Assembly (NCBI GenBank): GCA_963803775.1
Contig: CAWDNS010000007.1
Location: 1,364,001 to 1,428,000 of the forward strand
Direction: 5' to 3'
DNA length: 64,000 nucleotides
From: JABCZH01 sp963803775
GTDB taxonomy: Bacteria; Acidobacteriota; Terriglobia; Terriglobales; Acidobacteriaceae
Every line of letters begins with the position of its first letter. Within the stretch, counting starts at the first letter, position 1. The position numbers and the translations under genes were made by a program. Under the pieces are notes generated by a model that was given only the letters and a program-made list of their open reading frames with translations, was not told the DNA's origin and made no database searches. Shown here in pieces: positions 41,694-50,932 of this stretch.

Positions 41694-43490
41694 CTAATTG
41701 CGACGTCCCCGGTGGCTGCGACTCTTGATCGGTTGAGGAGGTGCCGGTTTGGTGGGAGCCAGTTCCTCGGCAGTTACGAAGACGGGCTCTATGTCGGTAG
41801 GAATCCCTTGAAGACTGTCCAGAGCTTTGCTCAAGGCGGGACGGATCACGCCCATCTCGTCGAGTAGTTTCCTGGCTGCTGCGTAGTCGCCCTGGGCCTC
41901 GATGGTCAAAAGGTCATGGTCAAGTTCGTTGACCGCAGTCTTCATCTTTGCCACATCTACTGAAAAGGTTCCGTCGTCGTGTTGGATGAATGCGCCTTTG
42001 TCGGTATACGTGTTGAACTGGATCGCCATGCCTTTGCCGTGGGCGTCGTTCAAACCAAAGCGCAGGGTACGGAACGAAGAAGCCAAATAAGTGGTGTAGA
42101 GCTGGCGCTGGGCGGCTTCATCGGAGGCCAGGACCTTGCTCAGCCCCATTTCTTTAGCGTGATCCATCATGTATTGCAGAGCGAAGAGGCCGGTGACATC
42201 GGCTTTACACTCTTCGATGGCGGCGTATAGGTTTTTGAGTTCTTCGCGAGGAGTGGTGTCGCGGTCTCCGACTTTGATCTGATGCGGGCCCAGGCCATGC
42301 ATCAATTCGTGCGCAAGAATGTGGGTGAAAAACGGCTCGAAGGTGACGTCAACCATGGCATCGTGTGTCAGGGTGCGGCGGGCGATAGGAAGCAGTACGC
42401 TGCGAAACTTCGCTTCCTGCACATTCTTGAGCATGACGCGTTTGCTGCCCTTTTGCTGCACCACGCGATCGTCATTGGGCAGGTTGTAAGCGGCGGTTTG
42501 GACGCCGTGGGCGCTGTCGCCGGCGCTTAGGATTTCATCCACTACGCGGATGGGCGCAGCCGCGCCCAGCTTGGGATTCCGGTATTGAGGATCCAGAGGC
42601 AAGTTGTTTTCGATGTCCTGCAAATGTGCGGTGAAGGCGGATAGTTTGGCGGTTTCCTGGTCATCGCGCAGATTGACGTAGGCCTCGAACGCTGCTTTGT
42701 AACCGAAAAGTTCGTCGTTGTAGGTTTCGTAAGGGCCGATGGTGATGTCGAGCGGCGCGTCCAGGTCCATCCAGGCCATGTCGCTGGCGTAATAGTCGTT
42801 GGAAAGGAAGGCATCGGCTCGTAGGTCGAGGAACTTCTTCAGAGATTCGTTGTCGGTCAGCGCGGCAGCCTCATGCAGCAGGCCAGCGGCGCGGGTGAGG
42901 TCGTCGGCATAGGCCCGGCTATAAGGAATAGCGTGTAGATTGTTGGCCGGTGACGGGCTGTTTTCTGCCCAGCGAATGATGGTGAAAAAGCTCTTGGCAT
43001 CGTCCTGTTCCTTGGGAGAAAGCTGAGCAACCCAGCGCTCGAATGCTGCTTTCGACATGCTCTCGGGATAGAAGTTCGCGCCTGGCGGCTTGATCGGCGG
43101 AACTTCGGGCAGGAACGCTTTGAATTGGTCGATGTCTGACCACGGGCCTTTGTTGATCCAGAAATAATTCAGCCGGGCCTTGCCCAGCGGTGACGCGTCT
43201 TTTTGCAGACGCGCATAGAGGGCTGTGTTTCCGTCCCATAGTTGCTTGAGGAAGACGTCATTTAAGACTCGGGCGGCCTGAATTAGCTTGATCAATGCTT
43301 GACGGTCACTCGAAGAGAGTCCCGAAGTGTCCACACGGAGGGGTGTGGGCGCAAAGCGGGCCGTCATCTTCTCCAGTTCCGCCTGATTCGGGAAGTCAGT
43401 CAGCTTCTTTTGTGGTTGTGCTCTGGCAGGAATACGCAGACTCCCCAAAACCACTATGACAAGCGCGAAACAGGCAGCGATCCTCACCAC
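41694..43490 (-). CDS. Exported M49-like (dipeptidyl-peptidase III-like) Zn peptidase
   Basis: 598 residues, signal peptide (ACFALVIVVLGSLRIPARA/Q). The zinc motif is the pentapeptide HELMH (about 394) in HILAHELMHGLGPHQIKVGD, with the downstream EECKADVTGLFAL (about 425) that matches the EECRAD motif of DPP III. Classical DPP III uses a hexapeptide HExxGH; pentapeptide variants are known in some bacterial members. Upstream conserved blocks include IIRWAENSPSPANNLHAIPY and ITIGPYETYNDELFGYKAAF. It starts at GTG (43490), followed by a second GTG. Probably periplasmic. Confidence 0.88.
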   Translation of the reverse strand: MVRIAACFALVIVVLGSLRIPARAQPQKKLTDFPNQAELEKMTARFAPTPLRVDTSGLSSSDRQALIKLIQAARVLNDVFLKQLWDGNTALYARLQKDASPLGKARLNYFWINKGPWSDIDQFKAFLPEVPPIKPPGANFYPESMSKAAFERWVAQLSPKEQDDAKSFFTIIRWAENSPSPANNLHAIPYSRAYADDLTRAAGLLHEAAALTDNESLKKFLDLRADAFLSNDYYASDMAWMDLDAPLDITIGPYETYNDELFGYKAAFEAYVNLRDDQETAKLSAFTAHLQDIENNLPLDPQYRNPKLGAAAPIRVVDEILSAGDSAHGVQTAAYNLPNDDRVVQQKGSKRVMLKNVQEAKFRSVLLPIARRTLTHDAMVDVTFEPFFTHILAHELMHGLGPHQIKVGDRDTTPREELKNLYAAIEECKADVTGLFALQYMMDHAKEMGLSKVLASDEAAQRQLYTTYLASSFRTLRFGLNDAHGKGMAIQFNTYTDKGAFIQHDDGTFSVDVAKMKTAVNELDHDLLTIEAQGDYAAARKLLDEMGVIRPALSKALDSLQGIPTDIEPVFVTAEELAPTKPAPPQPIKSRSHRGRRN

Positions 43491-43647
43491 GCCCCCCTGA
43501 GTTCAAATTTCGTGGTCCCACATCGTGAAAACCGAGACATCATAACAGGAGATGCAGTGGCGGGAGCGGACGGGCGGCGTTACAATTCACCAAAGGCCGT
43601 TATTCCAGACACCGAGGACTACGTCTGCGGCGGCCTGCGGAACTCTT

Positions 43648-44733
43648 ATGCGAAAACGCTTTCTTCTGTTTACGTTCGCTTGTGTGACCGGCTTGCCGAT
43701 TGGGTTGGCCGCGGACACCGTGGTCCAGGAAATTATTGCGCGGGTCAACAACCAGATTATTACCCGTAGCGAGTATGTGCGCAGCGAGGAAGACCTGAGA
43801 AAAGAGGCGCAGCAGCAGGACCCGATCAACGCCGACAAGGTCGTCGCGGAAAAAGATAAGGACGTATTACGCGACTTGATTGACCAGCAGTTATTGCTGG
43901 AAAAAGGCAAAGACCTGGGCATTAGCGGGGACACCGAACTGATCAAGAAGCTGGACCAGATGCGCAAGGAAATGAACCTGGACAGCATGGAGGAACTGGA
44001 AAAAGCTGCGCAATCGCAGGGTATTTCGTTTGAGGATTTCAAACAGAACATGCGTAACCAGATCATCACCCAGCAAGTGATTGGGAGGGAAGTTGGGCAG
44101 AGACTCGTCATCGATAAGAGCGACGAAAAGAAATACTACGATGAGCATCAAAAAGAACTCGACCAACCGGAGCAGATCAGGCTGAGTGAGATCCTGGTTT
44201 CGACGGAGAAGAAGGCCAAAGACTCCACTGAGGAGCAGCAACTCCAGGCCGCAAAAACCCAGGCCGACGACCTGCTGAGTCAGATTGAAAAAGGGGCCAA
44301 ATTCGAGGACGTCGCCAAGAAGAATTCTGATGGACCTTCGGCTGCCCAAGGGGGCGACCTTGGCTACTTCAAGCGTGGAACCATGGCCAAGGAAATAGAT
44401 GACGTCACATTCGCCATGAAGGCTGGCGAAGTTTCGAAGGTGATCCAGACCCGGCAAGGTTACGTGATTCTGAAGGTTGCCGAGCATCACCAGGCGGGAG
44501 TGCCGGCGTTTAGCGAGATCGAGCCCCACATTCAGGATGCTGTCTACATGCAAAAGTTACAGCCAGCGCTGCGTGAGTATTTGACCAAGCTGCGAGACGA
44601 GGCGTTTATTGATATCAAGCCGGGATACGTGGATACCGCTGCCAGTCCCAACGAGACGAAACCGGTGGAAACAGAAACCGCGGACGCGAAAGCCAAGCCG
44701 CTGAAAAAGAAGAAAAAGTTAGGGATATTCTAA
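43648..44733 (+). CDS. SurA-like periplasmic peptidyl-prolyl isomerase/chaperone
   Basis: 361 residues. Signal peptide (LLFTFACVTGLPIGLA/A), SurA-type N-terminal helical domain (VQEIIARVNNQIITRSEYVR, LIDQQLLLEKGKDLGISGDT), one parvulin PPIase domain at about 175-275 (IRLSEILVSTEKKAKDSTEE, GGDLGYFKRGTMAKEIDDVT, GYVILKVAEHH), and a Lys-rich C-terminal tail. It assists outer-membrane protein folding. Only one parvulin domain is present versus two in E. coli SurA. The ORF opens far upstream; the ATG at 43648 gives the signal peptide directly. Confidence 0.88.
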   Translation: MRKRFLLFTFACVTGLPIGLAADTVVQEIIARVNNQIITRSEYVRSEEDLRKEAQQQDPINADKVVAEKDKDVLRDLIDQQLLLEKGKDLGISGDTELIKKLDQMRKEMNLDSMEELEKAAQSQGISFEDFKQNMRNQIITQQVIGREVGQRLVIDKSDEKKYYDEHQKELDQPEQIRLSEILVSTEKKAKDSTEEQQLQAAKTQADDLLSQIEKGAKFEDVAKKNSDGPSAAQGGDLGYFKRGTMAKEIDDVTFAMKAGEVSKVIQTRQGYVILKVAEHHQAGVPAFSEIEPHIQDAVYMQKLQPALREYLTKLRDEAFIDIKPGYVDTAASPNETKPVETETADAKAKPLKKKKKLGIF

Positions 44734-44791
44734 GGTAAGCTGCGAACGGGCGCCAATTTCCCGTCGTAAGAGTTGTTGAAACAAAGATGTT

Positions 44792-45895
44792 ATGAAGGAA
44801 TTTTTCCTATCCGAGTGCAGCCAGCACGAGAACAAAGTCATTACCTCCAGCTTTGTGGTTGCCTCCAAGCAGGTAAAACCGAAGAAGACCGGGGAGCCTT
44901 ACCTGGCGCTGACACTGGGCGACCGCAGCGGCCTGATCGAAGCCAAGATGTGGGACAACGTAGAAGATTGTCTCAACGCATTCGAGGCGGATGACTTCGT
45001 CAAGATCAAGGGACTGCTGAACAAGTATAAGAACCGATTCCAGATCACCATCCATAAGATCCGCAAACTTGGGGACGCGGAGATTGACTTTGCCGACTAC
45101 CTACCCAAAACCACCAAGGACATCGGCGAGTTGTGGCACACACTAGCGGGATTTGTGGGGACGTTTCAGAATCCACATCTCAAGGCTCTGGTGGAAGCGT
45201 TCATGGCTGATCCGGAAATTGGCGAGGCCTATCGTAACGCTCCCGCGGCTAAGACCTTGCATCACGCCTACATCGGCGGGTTACTCGACCATGTGGTCTC
45301 GCTGTGCCGTTCCTGCGATCTGATTTGCCGGAACTATCCGCATATCAACCGCGATCTCTTACTTACGGGTGCGTTTCTTCACGATATCGGCAAGATTCAC
45401 GAGCTGACTTACAATCGTTCGTTTTCCTATAGTACGCGGGGCCAGTTGCTTGGGCACATGATCATTGAGTTGGAAATGTTGCAGGTCAAACTGGCCTTAG
45501 TGCCGGGTTTCCCGGACGAACTCAAGACCCTGGTGGAGCACCTGATCATCAGTCATCACGGGCAATACGAGTTCGGCTCGCCCAAGCTACCCATGTTTCC
45601 GGAAGCGCTGGTGCTGCATTATCTCGATGATCTCGATTCCAAGATGGAGAGCATGCGTGCCCTCTTCGAGCGTGAATCTGGAGCCGAAGGGGCGTGGACG
45701 AGCTATAACCCGTCCCTCGGACGTCCGTTGCTGAATACCGCGAAATTTCTGGACAAGAAGCCGTACCCCGTGGAACAAGCGCCCAAGCAAGAAGACGATG
45801 CCGCAAGCGCCGGTGCGCACCCGGTGCCGGGCCTAGAGCCGGAGCAAGCCACAAGCCCGCCGCTGGCAAGCACCATTCGCACGGAAAAGAGTTAG
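44792..45895 (+). CDS. 3'-5' exoribonuclease YhaM-like protein
   Basis: 367 residues. An OB-fold nucleic-acid-binding domain (about 12-95: ITSSFVVASKQVKPKKTGEP, YLALTLGDRSGLIEAKMWDN) is followed by an HD phosphohydrolase domain with KTLHHAYIGGLLDHVVSLCR, LLTGAFLHDIGKIHELTYNR, LGHMIIELEMLQ and EHLIISHHGQYEFGSPKLPM. This is the arrangement of B. subtilis YhaM. Likely manganese-dependent RNA/DNA 3' exonuclease. It lies 58 bp after the surA-like gene in the same direction. Confidence 0.9.
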   Translation: MKEFFLSECSQHENKVITSSFVVASKQVKPKKTGEPYLALTLGDRSGLIEAKMWDNVEDCLNAFEADDFVKIKGLLNKYKNRFQITIHKIRKLGDAEIDFADYLPKTTKDIGELWHTLAGFVGTFQNPHLKALVEAFMADPEIGEAYRNAPAAKTLHHAYIGGLLDHVVSLCRSCDLICRNYPHINRDLLLTGAFLHDIGKIHELTYNRSFSYSTRGQLLGHMIIELEMLQVKLALVPGFPDELKTLVEHLIISHHGQYEFGSPKLPMFPEALVLHYLDDLDSKMESMRALFERESGAEGAWTSYNPSLGRPLLNTAKFLDKKPYPVEQAPKQEDDAASAGAHPVPGLEPEQATSPPLASTIRTEKS

Positions 45896-45971
45896 CTTGC
45901 AGAAAAACTGATCTGTCGACGGCCTGTTTTGAAGTTCGTCAGGTATCCTGTTTCTCTCAAATACCAAAGCC

Positions 45972-46691
45972 ATGTTTGACCTCTCCAAGTTCACGGTACT
46001 CAGCTTCGACTGCTATGGCACCATGATCGATTGGGAAGCCGGCATCTTTTCTGCGATGCGCCCCATTCTGGCGGCGCATAACAAGAGAGTCAACGACGTC
46101 ACGCTGTTGAAGATGTATTCCGAGCTGGAACTCGAGGCTGAGCAGGGGAAGTACATCAGCTATCGCGAAGTTTTGCAGTCCGTGGTTCGTGGTTTTGGGG
46201 AGAAACTGGGGTTCGATCCCAGCGAAGCCGAAATGCGCTCCCTGCCGGAATCGCTTGCCACATGGCAACCGTTTCCTGACACCGTCGCGGCGCTGCGCGA
46301 ACTGAAGACCCGTTATCAGCTGGCGGTGATCTCGAACATCGACGACGATTTGTTTGCCGATACGGCACCGAAGCTGGGAGTGAAGTTCAATCAGGTGATC
46401 ACCGCGCAACAGGCGCTCTGTTACAAACCCTGTAAGAGGATTTTTCAAATCGCGCAAGACAAACTCGGGGTCGCGCCGGGGAAGTGGCTGCACGTCGGGC
46501 AGAGCATCTATCACGACGTGATTCCAGCACAAGCCATGGGGATCGCCGCAGTTTGGGTGAATCGACCATCGCCGCGCGAGGGTGCAGGCGCGACGAAGGC
46601 GGCTGCGGGGAAGCCCGATCTGGAAGTCGCCAGCCTGAAGGAGTTGGTGGAGCTGGTGTCGTCTTCGGAAGGCCAGCCGGGGAGGGAATGA
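45972..46691 (+). CDS. Type II haloacid-dehalogenase-like hydrolase
   Basis: 239 residues. HAD motifs: nucleophile in VLSFDCYGTMIDWEAGIF, motif II in LAVISNIDDDLFADTAPKLG, the lysine in ALCYKPCKRIFQIAQDKLGV, and motif IV in LHVGQSIYHDVIPAQAMGIA with AVWVNRPS. This pattern fits type II HAD proteins; hydrolysis of 2-haloacids versus phosphate esters cannot be told from the sequence. Confidence 0.85.
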   Translation: MFDLSKFTVLSFDCYGTMIDWEAGIFSAMRPILAAHNKRVNDVTLLKMYSELELEAEQGKYISYREVLQSVVRGFGEKLGFDPSEAEMRSLPESLATWQPFPDTVAALRELKTRYQLAVISNIDDDLFADTAPKLGVKFNQVITAQQALCYKPCKRIFQIAQDKLGVAPGKWLHVGQSIYHDVIPAQAMGIAAVWVNRPSPREGAGATKAAAGKPDLEVASLKELVELVSSSEGQPGRE

Positions 46692-46755
46692 GGGGTACGG
46701 CGTCCGGGTTTCAACTCGGTGGCAAAACTCGCCTCAGGATTTGCCTGTAGCAGCG

Positions 46756-47970
46756 ATGGACATCAACCGTGGCAGGGTTGACAATGACAATATGCCGACC
46801 GTAGGCAACAGTACCGGGCGCGACCAACCAGCAGGATGCAAATACGCTCGACATCTGCGCAGGGTCTTGTTCTTAGCGATCGGCGTATGTCTTTGCTTAT
46901 CAGGCGTCGTCTTGGCCCAGACGCCGGATTCCCCGGCCGGCGATTCGAGCAAATCGTGGACGGTTACGACGGACTCGAAGACAGACTATACAAATCCCAC
47001 GGTTACATCCCAGAGTCATACGCAGAGCGGCGATCGAACGGTTGACGTGCGATCGCTCCAGGTACGCGGACCCGACGGAAGCCTCAACCCTTATCAGGAC
47101 ATCGAAACAGAAACCGTGCGTGTGAACGCTACGACCATGCAGAGCACAACTCGCAACTTTGTGCGAGATGGCAATGGAGCGAAAACTCTCTTCCAGATTG
47201 CGGAAGAAGAGAAACAGACGCTTCCGGGTGGCGCCTCAAAAGTCATACGCTCGACCTCGAATCCAGACGCGAATGGGAACCTTCAGTTGGTTCGGCGTGA
47301 AGTTCAGGAGACGCGAAAGACCAGTGCGGATGTGAAAGAGACGAAAACGACCGTGATGCTTCCCAACATCGACGGCGGCCTGGCTCCTGCTTTGCAGACG
47401 CAGGAGCGCCAAGAACGCAGCGGCGATACAGTGCAGGTTCAAAAGACGACACTGCTGCCAGATGGCTCCGGAAATTGGCAGGTGGGTGAAACGCGGCGAG
47501 AAACAATCAAGGGTGAGGATCAGAACCGCAGCAGGGAGGAGCGAGTTTCACGCCCGGATTCCGATGGCAGGCTGGAAGAAGTCGCTCACACTGTGAGTAA
47601 GGAATCGGAGGACGCCTCGGGAGAGAAGCATAACTCAGAAGAGGCCTATTCGATCGATGTTGCGGGAACGGGCCGTGACAGCAACCTGCACCTGGTGCAG
47701 CGGGTCACGACCACCCAGCGGACCAATTCAGGGAGTCAACAAACCACCCAACAGGTGGAACAGGCGAACGCCGGTGATCCGAGCGCGGGCCTGCGAGTGA
47801 CCGTGGTGACGACTGACACTGTGCGCTCGGGGCCCTCTGGTGCGCAGGCAACTCGGACCACTCAAGCGCGCGATGGCAGCGGAAGTCTCGGTGTAATCTC
47901 CGTGGATATGACGAAGTCAGACAGTGTTCAAGCAATCGAAGTACAAATCGCGCCTTCCAAGCCTAAATAA
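46756..47970 (+). CDS. Exported repeat protein, acidobacterial hypothetical
   Basis: 404 residues from the ATG at 46756; ATG at 46792 is also plausible. A hydrophobic export segment (VLFLAIGVCLCLSGVVLA/Q) is preceded by a basic stretch. The mature part is Thr/Ser/Gln-rich, with recurring units of about 55 residues around a PDGSGNxQxxxxxRxE pattern: RGPDGSLNPYQDIETETVRV, NPDANGNLQLVRREVQETRK, LPDGSGNWQVGETRRETIKG, RPDSDGRLEEVAHTVSKESE and GRDSNLHLVQRVTTTQR. It is probably an extended beta-repeat surface or periplasmic protein. Function unknown. Confidence 0.7.
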   Translation: MDINRGRVDNDNMPTVGNSTGRDQPAGCKYARHLRRVLFLAIGVCLCLSGVVLAQTPDSPAGDSSKSWTVTTDSKTDYTNPTVTSQSHTQSGDRTVDVRSLQVRGPDGSLNPYQDIETETVRVNATTMQSTTRNFVRDGNGAKTLFQIAEEEKQTLPGGASKVIRSTSNPDANGNLQLVRREVQETRKTSADVKETKTTVMLPNIDGGLAPALQTQERQERSGDTVQVQKTTLLPDGSGNWQVGETRRETIKGEDQNRSREERVSRPDSDGRLEEVAHTVSKESEDASGEKHNSEEAYSIDVAGTGRDSNLHLVQRVTTTQRTNSGSQQTTQQVEQANAGDPSAGLRVTVVTTDTVRSGPSGAQATRTTQARDGSGSLGVISVDMTKSDSVQAIEVQIAPSKPK

Positions 47971-48082
47971 GGCAGCCAGTTCTCCGCAGGATGCTCCCGG
48001 AACCCCGCCAGCAAACGAGTTATTATGGAATTGTTTTAGGTTCAGGTTACACATTCTTTGATCATGCAAAGTTGGAGACTCC

Positions 48083-49303
48083 ATGGCAACTGCAACTGCT
48101 CGCGCTAATCCGCTGTCTTACCTTACCGATCAATTGAACGACCTGAAAGCCAAGGGCACGCATTTCAAACTGCGCGTGCTGGACGATGAACAGGCCCCGG
48201 TCTGCACCTTCGACGGCAAGAAAGTCATCAATCTGGCTTCGAATAATTACCTGGGATTGACGACGCATCCCAAGCTGCGCGAGGCGGCGCTTGAAGCCAC
48301 GCGCAAGTACGGAGTGGGATCGGGTGCGGTGCGTACTATTGCGGGCACCATGAAGATCCACATGGAATTGGAAGAAAAGATTGCCCGCTTCAAGAACGTG
48401 GAAGCGTGCGTGGTCTTCCAGTCGGGGTTCACGGCCAATGCGGGGACGGTTTCAGGGGTGCTGGGGAAAGACGATTTCATTATCTCCGACCAGTTGAATC
48501 ACGCTTCCATCATTGATGGCGCCCGGCTGTCGCGGGCGAAGATTCTGGTCTTCAATCACAAGGATGTAGCTCACGCGGAACAGCAACTGGCTAGCGTGAA
48601 AGATCAGCCGGGGAAGAAGTTGCTGATCACCGACGGCGTTTTTTCCATGGACGGTGACATCGGGCCGTTGCCCGGATTGTGTGAGGTGGCAGAGAAGTAC
48701 GGCGCCATCATGATGGTGGATGATGCTCATGCTTCCGGTGTTCTGGGCCGCAACGGGCGCGGTACTGTGGATCACTTCAAGATGCATGGACGAGTGGACA
48801 TTCAGGTAGGGACACTTTCAAAAGCCATTGGCGCGCTGGGTGGGTACGTTTGCGGCACCCGCGATCTGATTGATTTCCTCTACCATCGCGCGCGTCCGTT
48901 TTTGTTCTCAACTTCGCATCCACCGTCAGTGGCGGCTAGCTGCATTGCTGCATTCGATGTGTTGGAGCAGGAGCCGGAACTGATGGAAAAATTGTGGGAG
49001 AACACGCGCTTCTGGAAGAAAGAGCTAGGTCTACTGGGCTTCGACATCGGGGGGAATACTACCCCTCCGAGTGAGACGCCGATTACGCCGATCATTATTG
49101 GAGACGGCAGGCTGACCATGGACTTCTCACGGGAGTTGTTCAAGGAAGGCGTGCTGGGAACGGGGATTGCATTTCCGACTGTGCCAGAGGGGAAAGCGCG
49201 CATTCGCACCATCATGACCGCGACCCACACGCCAGAGGAATTACACCAGGCGTTGGAAGTGTTGGGGAGGGTGGGGAAGCGGATGGGGATTGTGGGGGGC
49301 TGA
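48083..49303 (+). CDS. kbl: Glycine C-acetyltransferase (2-amino-3-ketobutyrate CoA ligase)
   Basis: 406 residues, PLP-dependent alpha-oxoamine synthase. Motifs: INLASNNYLGLTTHPKLREA, the GVGSGAVRTIAGTMKIHMEL block, VVFQSGFTANAGTVSGVLGK, ISDQLNHASIIDGARLSRAK, IMMVDDAHASGVLGRNGRGT and the PLP lysine in VQVGTLSKAIGALGGYVCGT-like sequence. Characterised relatives cleave 2-amino-3-oxobutyrate with CoA to glycine and acetyl-CoA in threonine breakdown. BioF and serine palmitoyltransferase are close homologues, and no threonine dehydrogenase is adjacent, so the substrate is likely but not certain. Confidence 0.88.
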   Translation: MATATARANPLSYLTDQLNDLKAKGTHFKLRVLDDEQAPVCTFDGKKVINLASNNYLGLTTHPKLREAALEATRKYGVGSGAVRTIAGTMKIHMELEEKIARFKNVEACVVFQSGFTANAGTVSGVLGKDDFIISDQLNHASIIDGARLSRAKILVFNHKDVAHAEQQLASVKDQPGKKLLITDGVFSMDGDIGPLPGLCEVAEKYGAIMMVDDAHASGVLGRNGRGTVDHFKMHGRVDIQVGTLSKAIGALGGYVCGTRDLIDFLYHRARPFLFSTSHPPSVAASCIAAFDVLEQEPELMEKLWENTRFWKKELGLLGFDIGGNTTPPSETPITPIIIGDGRLTMDFSRELFKEGVLGTGIAFPTVPEGKARIRTIMTATHTPEELHQALEVLGRVGKRMGIVGG

Positions 49304-49312
49304 CCAGACTTG

Positions 49313-49648
49313 CTAGCGCGCCGCCGCGGCCAGTTCTCGTCGAACGACCTGTTTGTTGGTTTGAGGGAACCGGGCTTTGGCCTCGATCCCTAGACGTCCG
49401 GCATAGTAGAGCAACTTATCGACGCTCTTGTTGGCAATTTTGCCGTTGAGCAGTTCGCTCACGCGTGGCTGGGGTTCTGCCAGGATCACCTGCAATTGCG
49501 CTTGCGAATACTTTCGCGCGTGCTTCAGGATGGCTTGATACAAGCCGGCCTTGAACTTCAGGACTGTGGCCTGCTCGGGCGAAAATCCCAAGTCATCAAG
49601 GATATTGCCTCGGGTTATGTGAGTTGACTTGCTACGTCCGTCCGCCAT
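49313..49648 (-). CDS. HigA-like antitoxin, XRE-type HTH
   Basis: 111 residues. An N-terminal segment, then the HTH region GLYQAILKHARKYSQAQLQV and ILAEPQPRVSELLNGKIANK, followed by VDKLLYYAGRLGIEAKARFP. It resembles antitoxins paired with Gp49/HigB-type toxins. Its start lies inside the 3' end of the toxin gene (17-bp overlap), so translation is coupled. Likely autorepressor at the dyad at 50046. Confidence 0.85.
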   Translation of the reverse strand: MADGRSKSTHITRGNILDDLGFSPEQATVLKFKAGLYQAILKHARKYSQAQLQVILAEPQPRVSELLNGKIANKSVDKLLYYAGRLGIEAKARFPQTNKQVVRRELAAAAR

Positions 49649-50006
49649 GCTTTTTCTCCTGCATCATTCGTGCCCGGACCGCCTTCAGGCGCTTCCGCGC
49701 CGTGTTGATTTCTCTCATCGGCGTCTCGCGGCTTTTCTTTTCAAAACAGTGCAGCACATGGATTACGTCGCGAACTCTAGACAGATAAATCACGCGATAC
49801 CATGTCCTTTCGTCCTGATCCCGTAATTCAAAGACGCCTGGACCAACTGAACTCATTGGCCGGTAGTCCGTCGGCTCTTGCCCTTGCTGCAACAAGCGCA
49901 AGTCAAATCCCAAGTTGTACTTCGCTGTCTCCGGAAACGAGCTAAGCACCTCTTTGGAATCACTTTCCCAAGCAATTACGGCGTCTTTGTGAACGACGGG
50001 ATCCAT
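49632..50006 (-). CDS. HigB/Gp49-like (RelE superfamily) toxin
   Basis: 124 residues. SDSKEVLSSFPETAKYNLGF, DLRLLQQGQEPTDYRPMSSV, GPGVFELRDQDERTWYRVIY and VIHVLHCFEKKSRETPMREI are typical of phage-derived Gp49-like/HigB proteins, ribosome-dependent mRNA interferases of the RelE fold. The toxin gene comes first and the antitoxin second, the HigBA order. It may serve in stress response or as a stabilisation module. Both genes look intact. Confidence 0.85.
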   Translation of the reverse strand: MDPVVHKDAVIAWESDSKEVLSSFPETAKYNLGFDLRLLQQGQEPTDYRPMSSVGPGVFELRDQDERTWYRVIYLSRVRDVIHVLHCFEKKSRETPMREINTARKRLKAVRARMMQEKKHGGRT

Positions 50007-50042
50007 TCGTCACCAGGAAAGTGTAGCATTGTTGAGAGCTAT

Positions 50043-50061
50043 ATTATACAAATAAATGTAT
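50043..50061 (-). promoter_or_regulatory. higBA promoter -10 box with overlapping dyad
   Basis: TATAAT (minus strand, 50048-50043) overlaps the inverted repeat ATACA-N6-TGTAT (50046-50061). It lies 40 bp upstream of the toxin ATG. This is typical for an autorepressed toxin-antitoxin promoter; no good -35 box is seen. Confidence 0.5.
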
Positions 50062-50128
50062 TTTAGTTTCAGTAACATCAGACGACAAGCTTGCCATCGT
50101 CATCACAATTGGGGATAAACTCGAATCC

Positions 50129-50926
50129 ATGAAATATTGCCGTTTCCAAATCAACGGCCGGGCGGAATACGGCTTAATCGAATCCGTGGCGGGCAAAGAT
50201 GAAATCACTCGCATCTTCGTCAAACCGCCGGATGAGGGCGGCGACGTAGAGGATGTGCCCTCCAAGGCTATCGCTCGCCTGCCGCTAGCGGAAGCGAAGC
50301 TGCTGGTCCCGGTGCGTCCGTCGAAGATTGTTTGTGTGGGGCGCAATTATCGTGCGCATGCAGCTGAACTCGGAAACGAAGTTCCAACTGAGCCGCTGCT
50401 TTTCTTCAAGCCGCCATCGTCGTTGCTGGCGACAGGTGAAGACATCCGGCGCCCACGAATTTCTGAGCGTACGGATTTCGAAGGCGAGTTGGCTGTGGTG
50501 ATGGGTCACCGCTGCCACCAGCTTTCAGCCGATCAAGATGTGAGGCCGTTGATTCTCGGTTACACCGTGCTGAACGATTTCACGGCGCGCGACCTGCAGA
50601 AAAAAGACAGCCAATGGACGCGGGGAAAGGGTTTCGACACGTTTTGTCCGGTGGGGCCGGTGGTTACGGATGAGATTGATCCCTGGGCGGGAGTGGGCGT
50701 AGAAACACGGGTGAACGGAGACATTCGTCAGCACGGCAATACGCAGGATTTCATCTTTCCGCTGGATGTTGTGATTCGCTACATTGCCGATGTCATGACG
50801 CTCGAACCGGGAGACGTGATCGCCACAGGCACGCCGGAAGGCGTCGGGCCGGTGGTCGCGGGCGATTTGATTGAGATTACGGTGGAAGGCGTGGGGACGT
50901 TGCGAAATCACGTGGTGGACGAGTAA
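50129..50926 (+). CDS. Fumarylacetoacetate hydrolase (FAH) family protein
   Basis: 265 residues. N-terminal beta domain, then the catalytic core: KIVCVGRNYRAHAAELGNEV, LLFFKPPSSLLATGEDIRRP, FEGELAVVMGHRC (metal-binding E-x-E), GYTVLNDFTARDLQKKDSQW and GDVIATGTPEGVGPVVAGDL. Family members cleave or isomerise 2-oxo acids (fumarylpyruvate, acylpyruvate, homoprotocatechuate pathway intermediates). No aromatic-degradation genes are adjacent, so the substrate is unassigned. Confidence 0.9.
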   Translation: MKYCRFQINGRAEYGLIESVAGKDEITRIFVKPPDEGGDVEDVPSKAIARLPLAEAKLLVPVRPSKIVCVGRNYRAHAAELGNEVPTEPLLFFKPPSSLLATGEDIRRPRISERTDFEGELAVVMGHRCHQLSADQDVRPLILGYTVLNDFTARDLQKKDSQWTRGKGFDTFCPVGPVVTDEIDPWAGVGVETRVNGDIRQHGNTQDFIFPLDVVIRYIADVMTLEPGDVIATGTPEGVGPVVAGDLIEITVEGVGTLRNHVVDE

Positions 50927-50932
50927 CTACAT

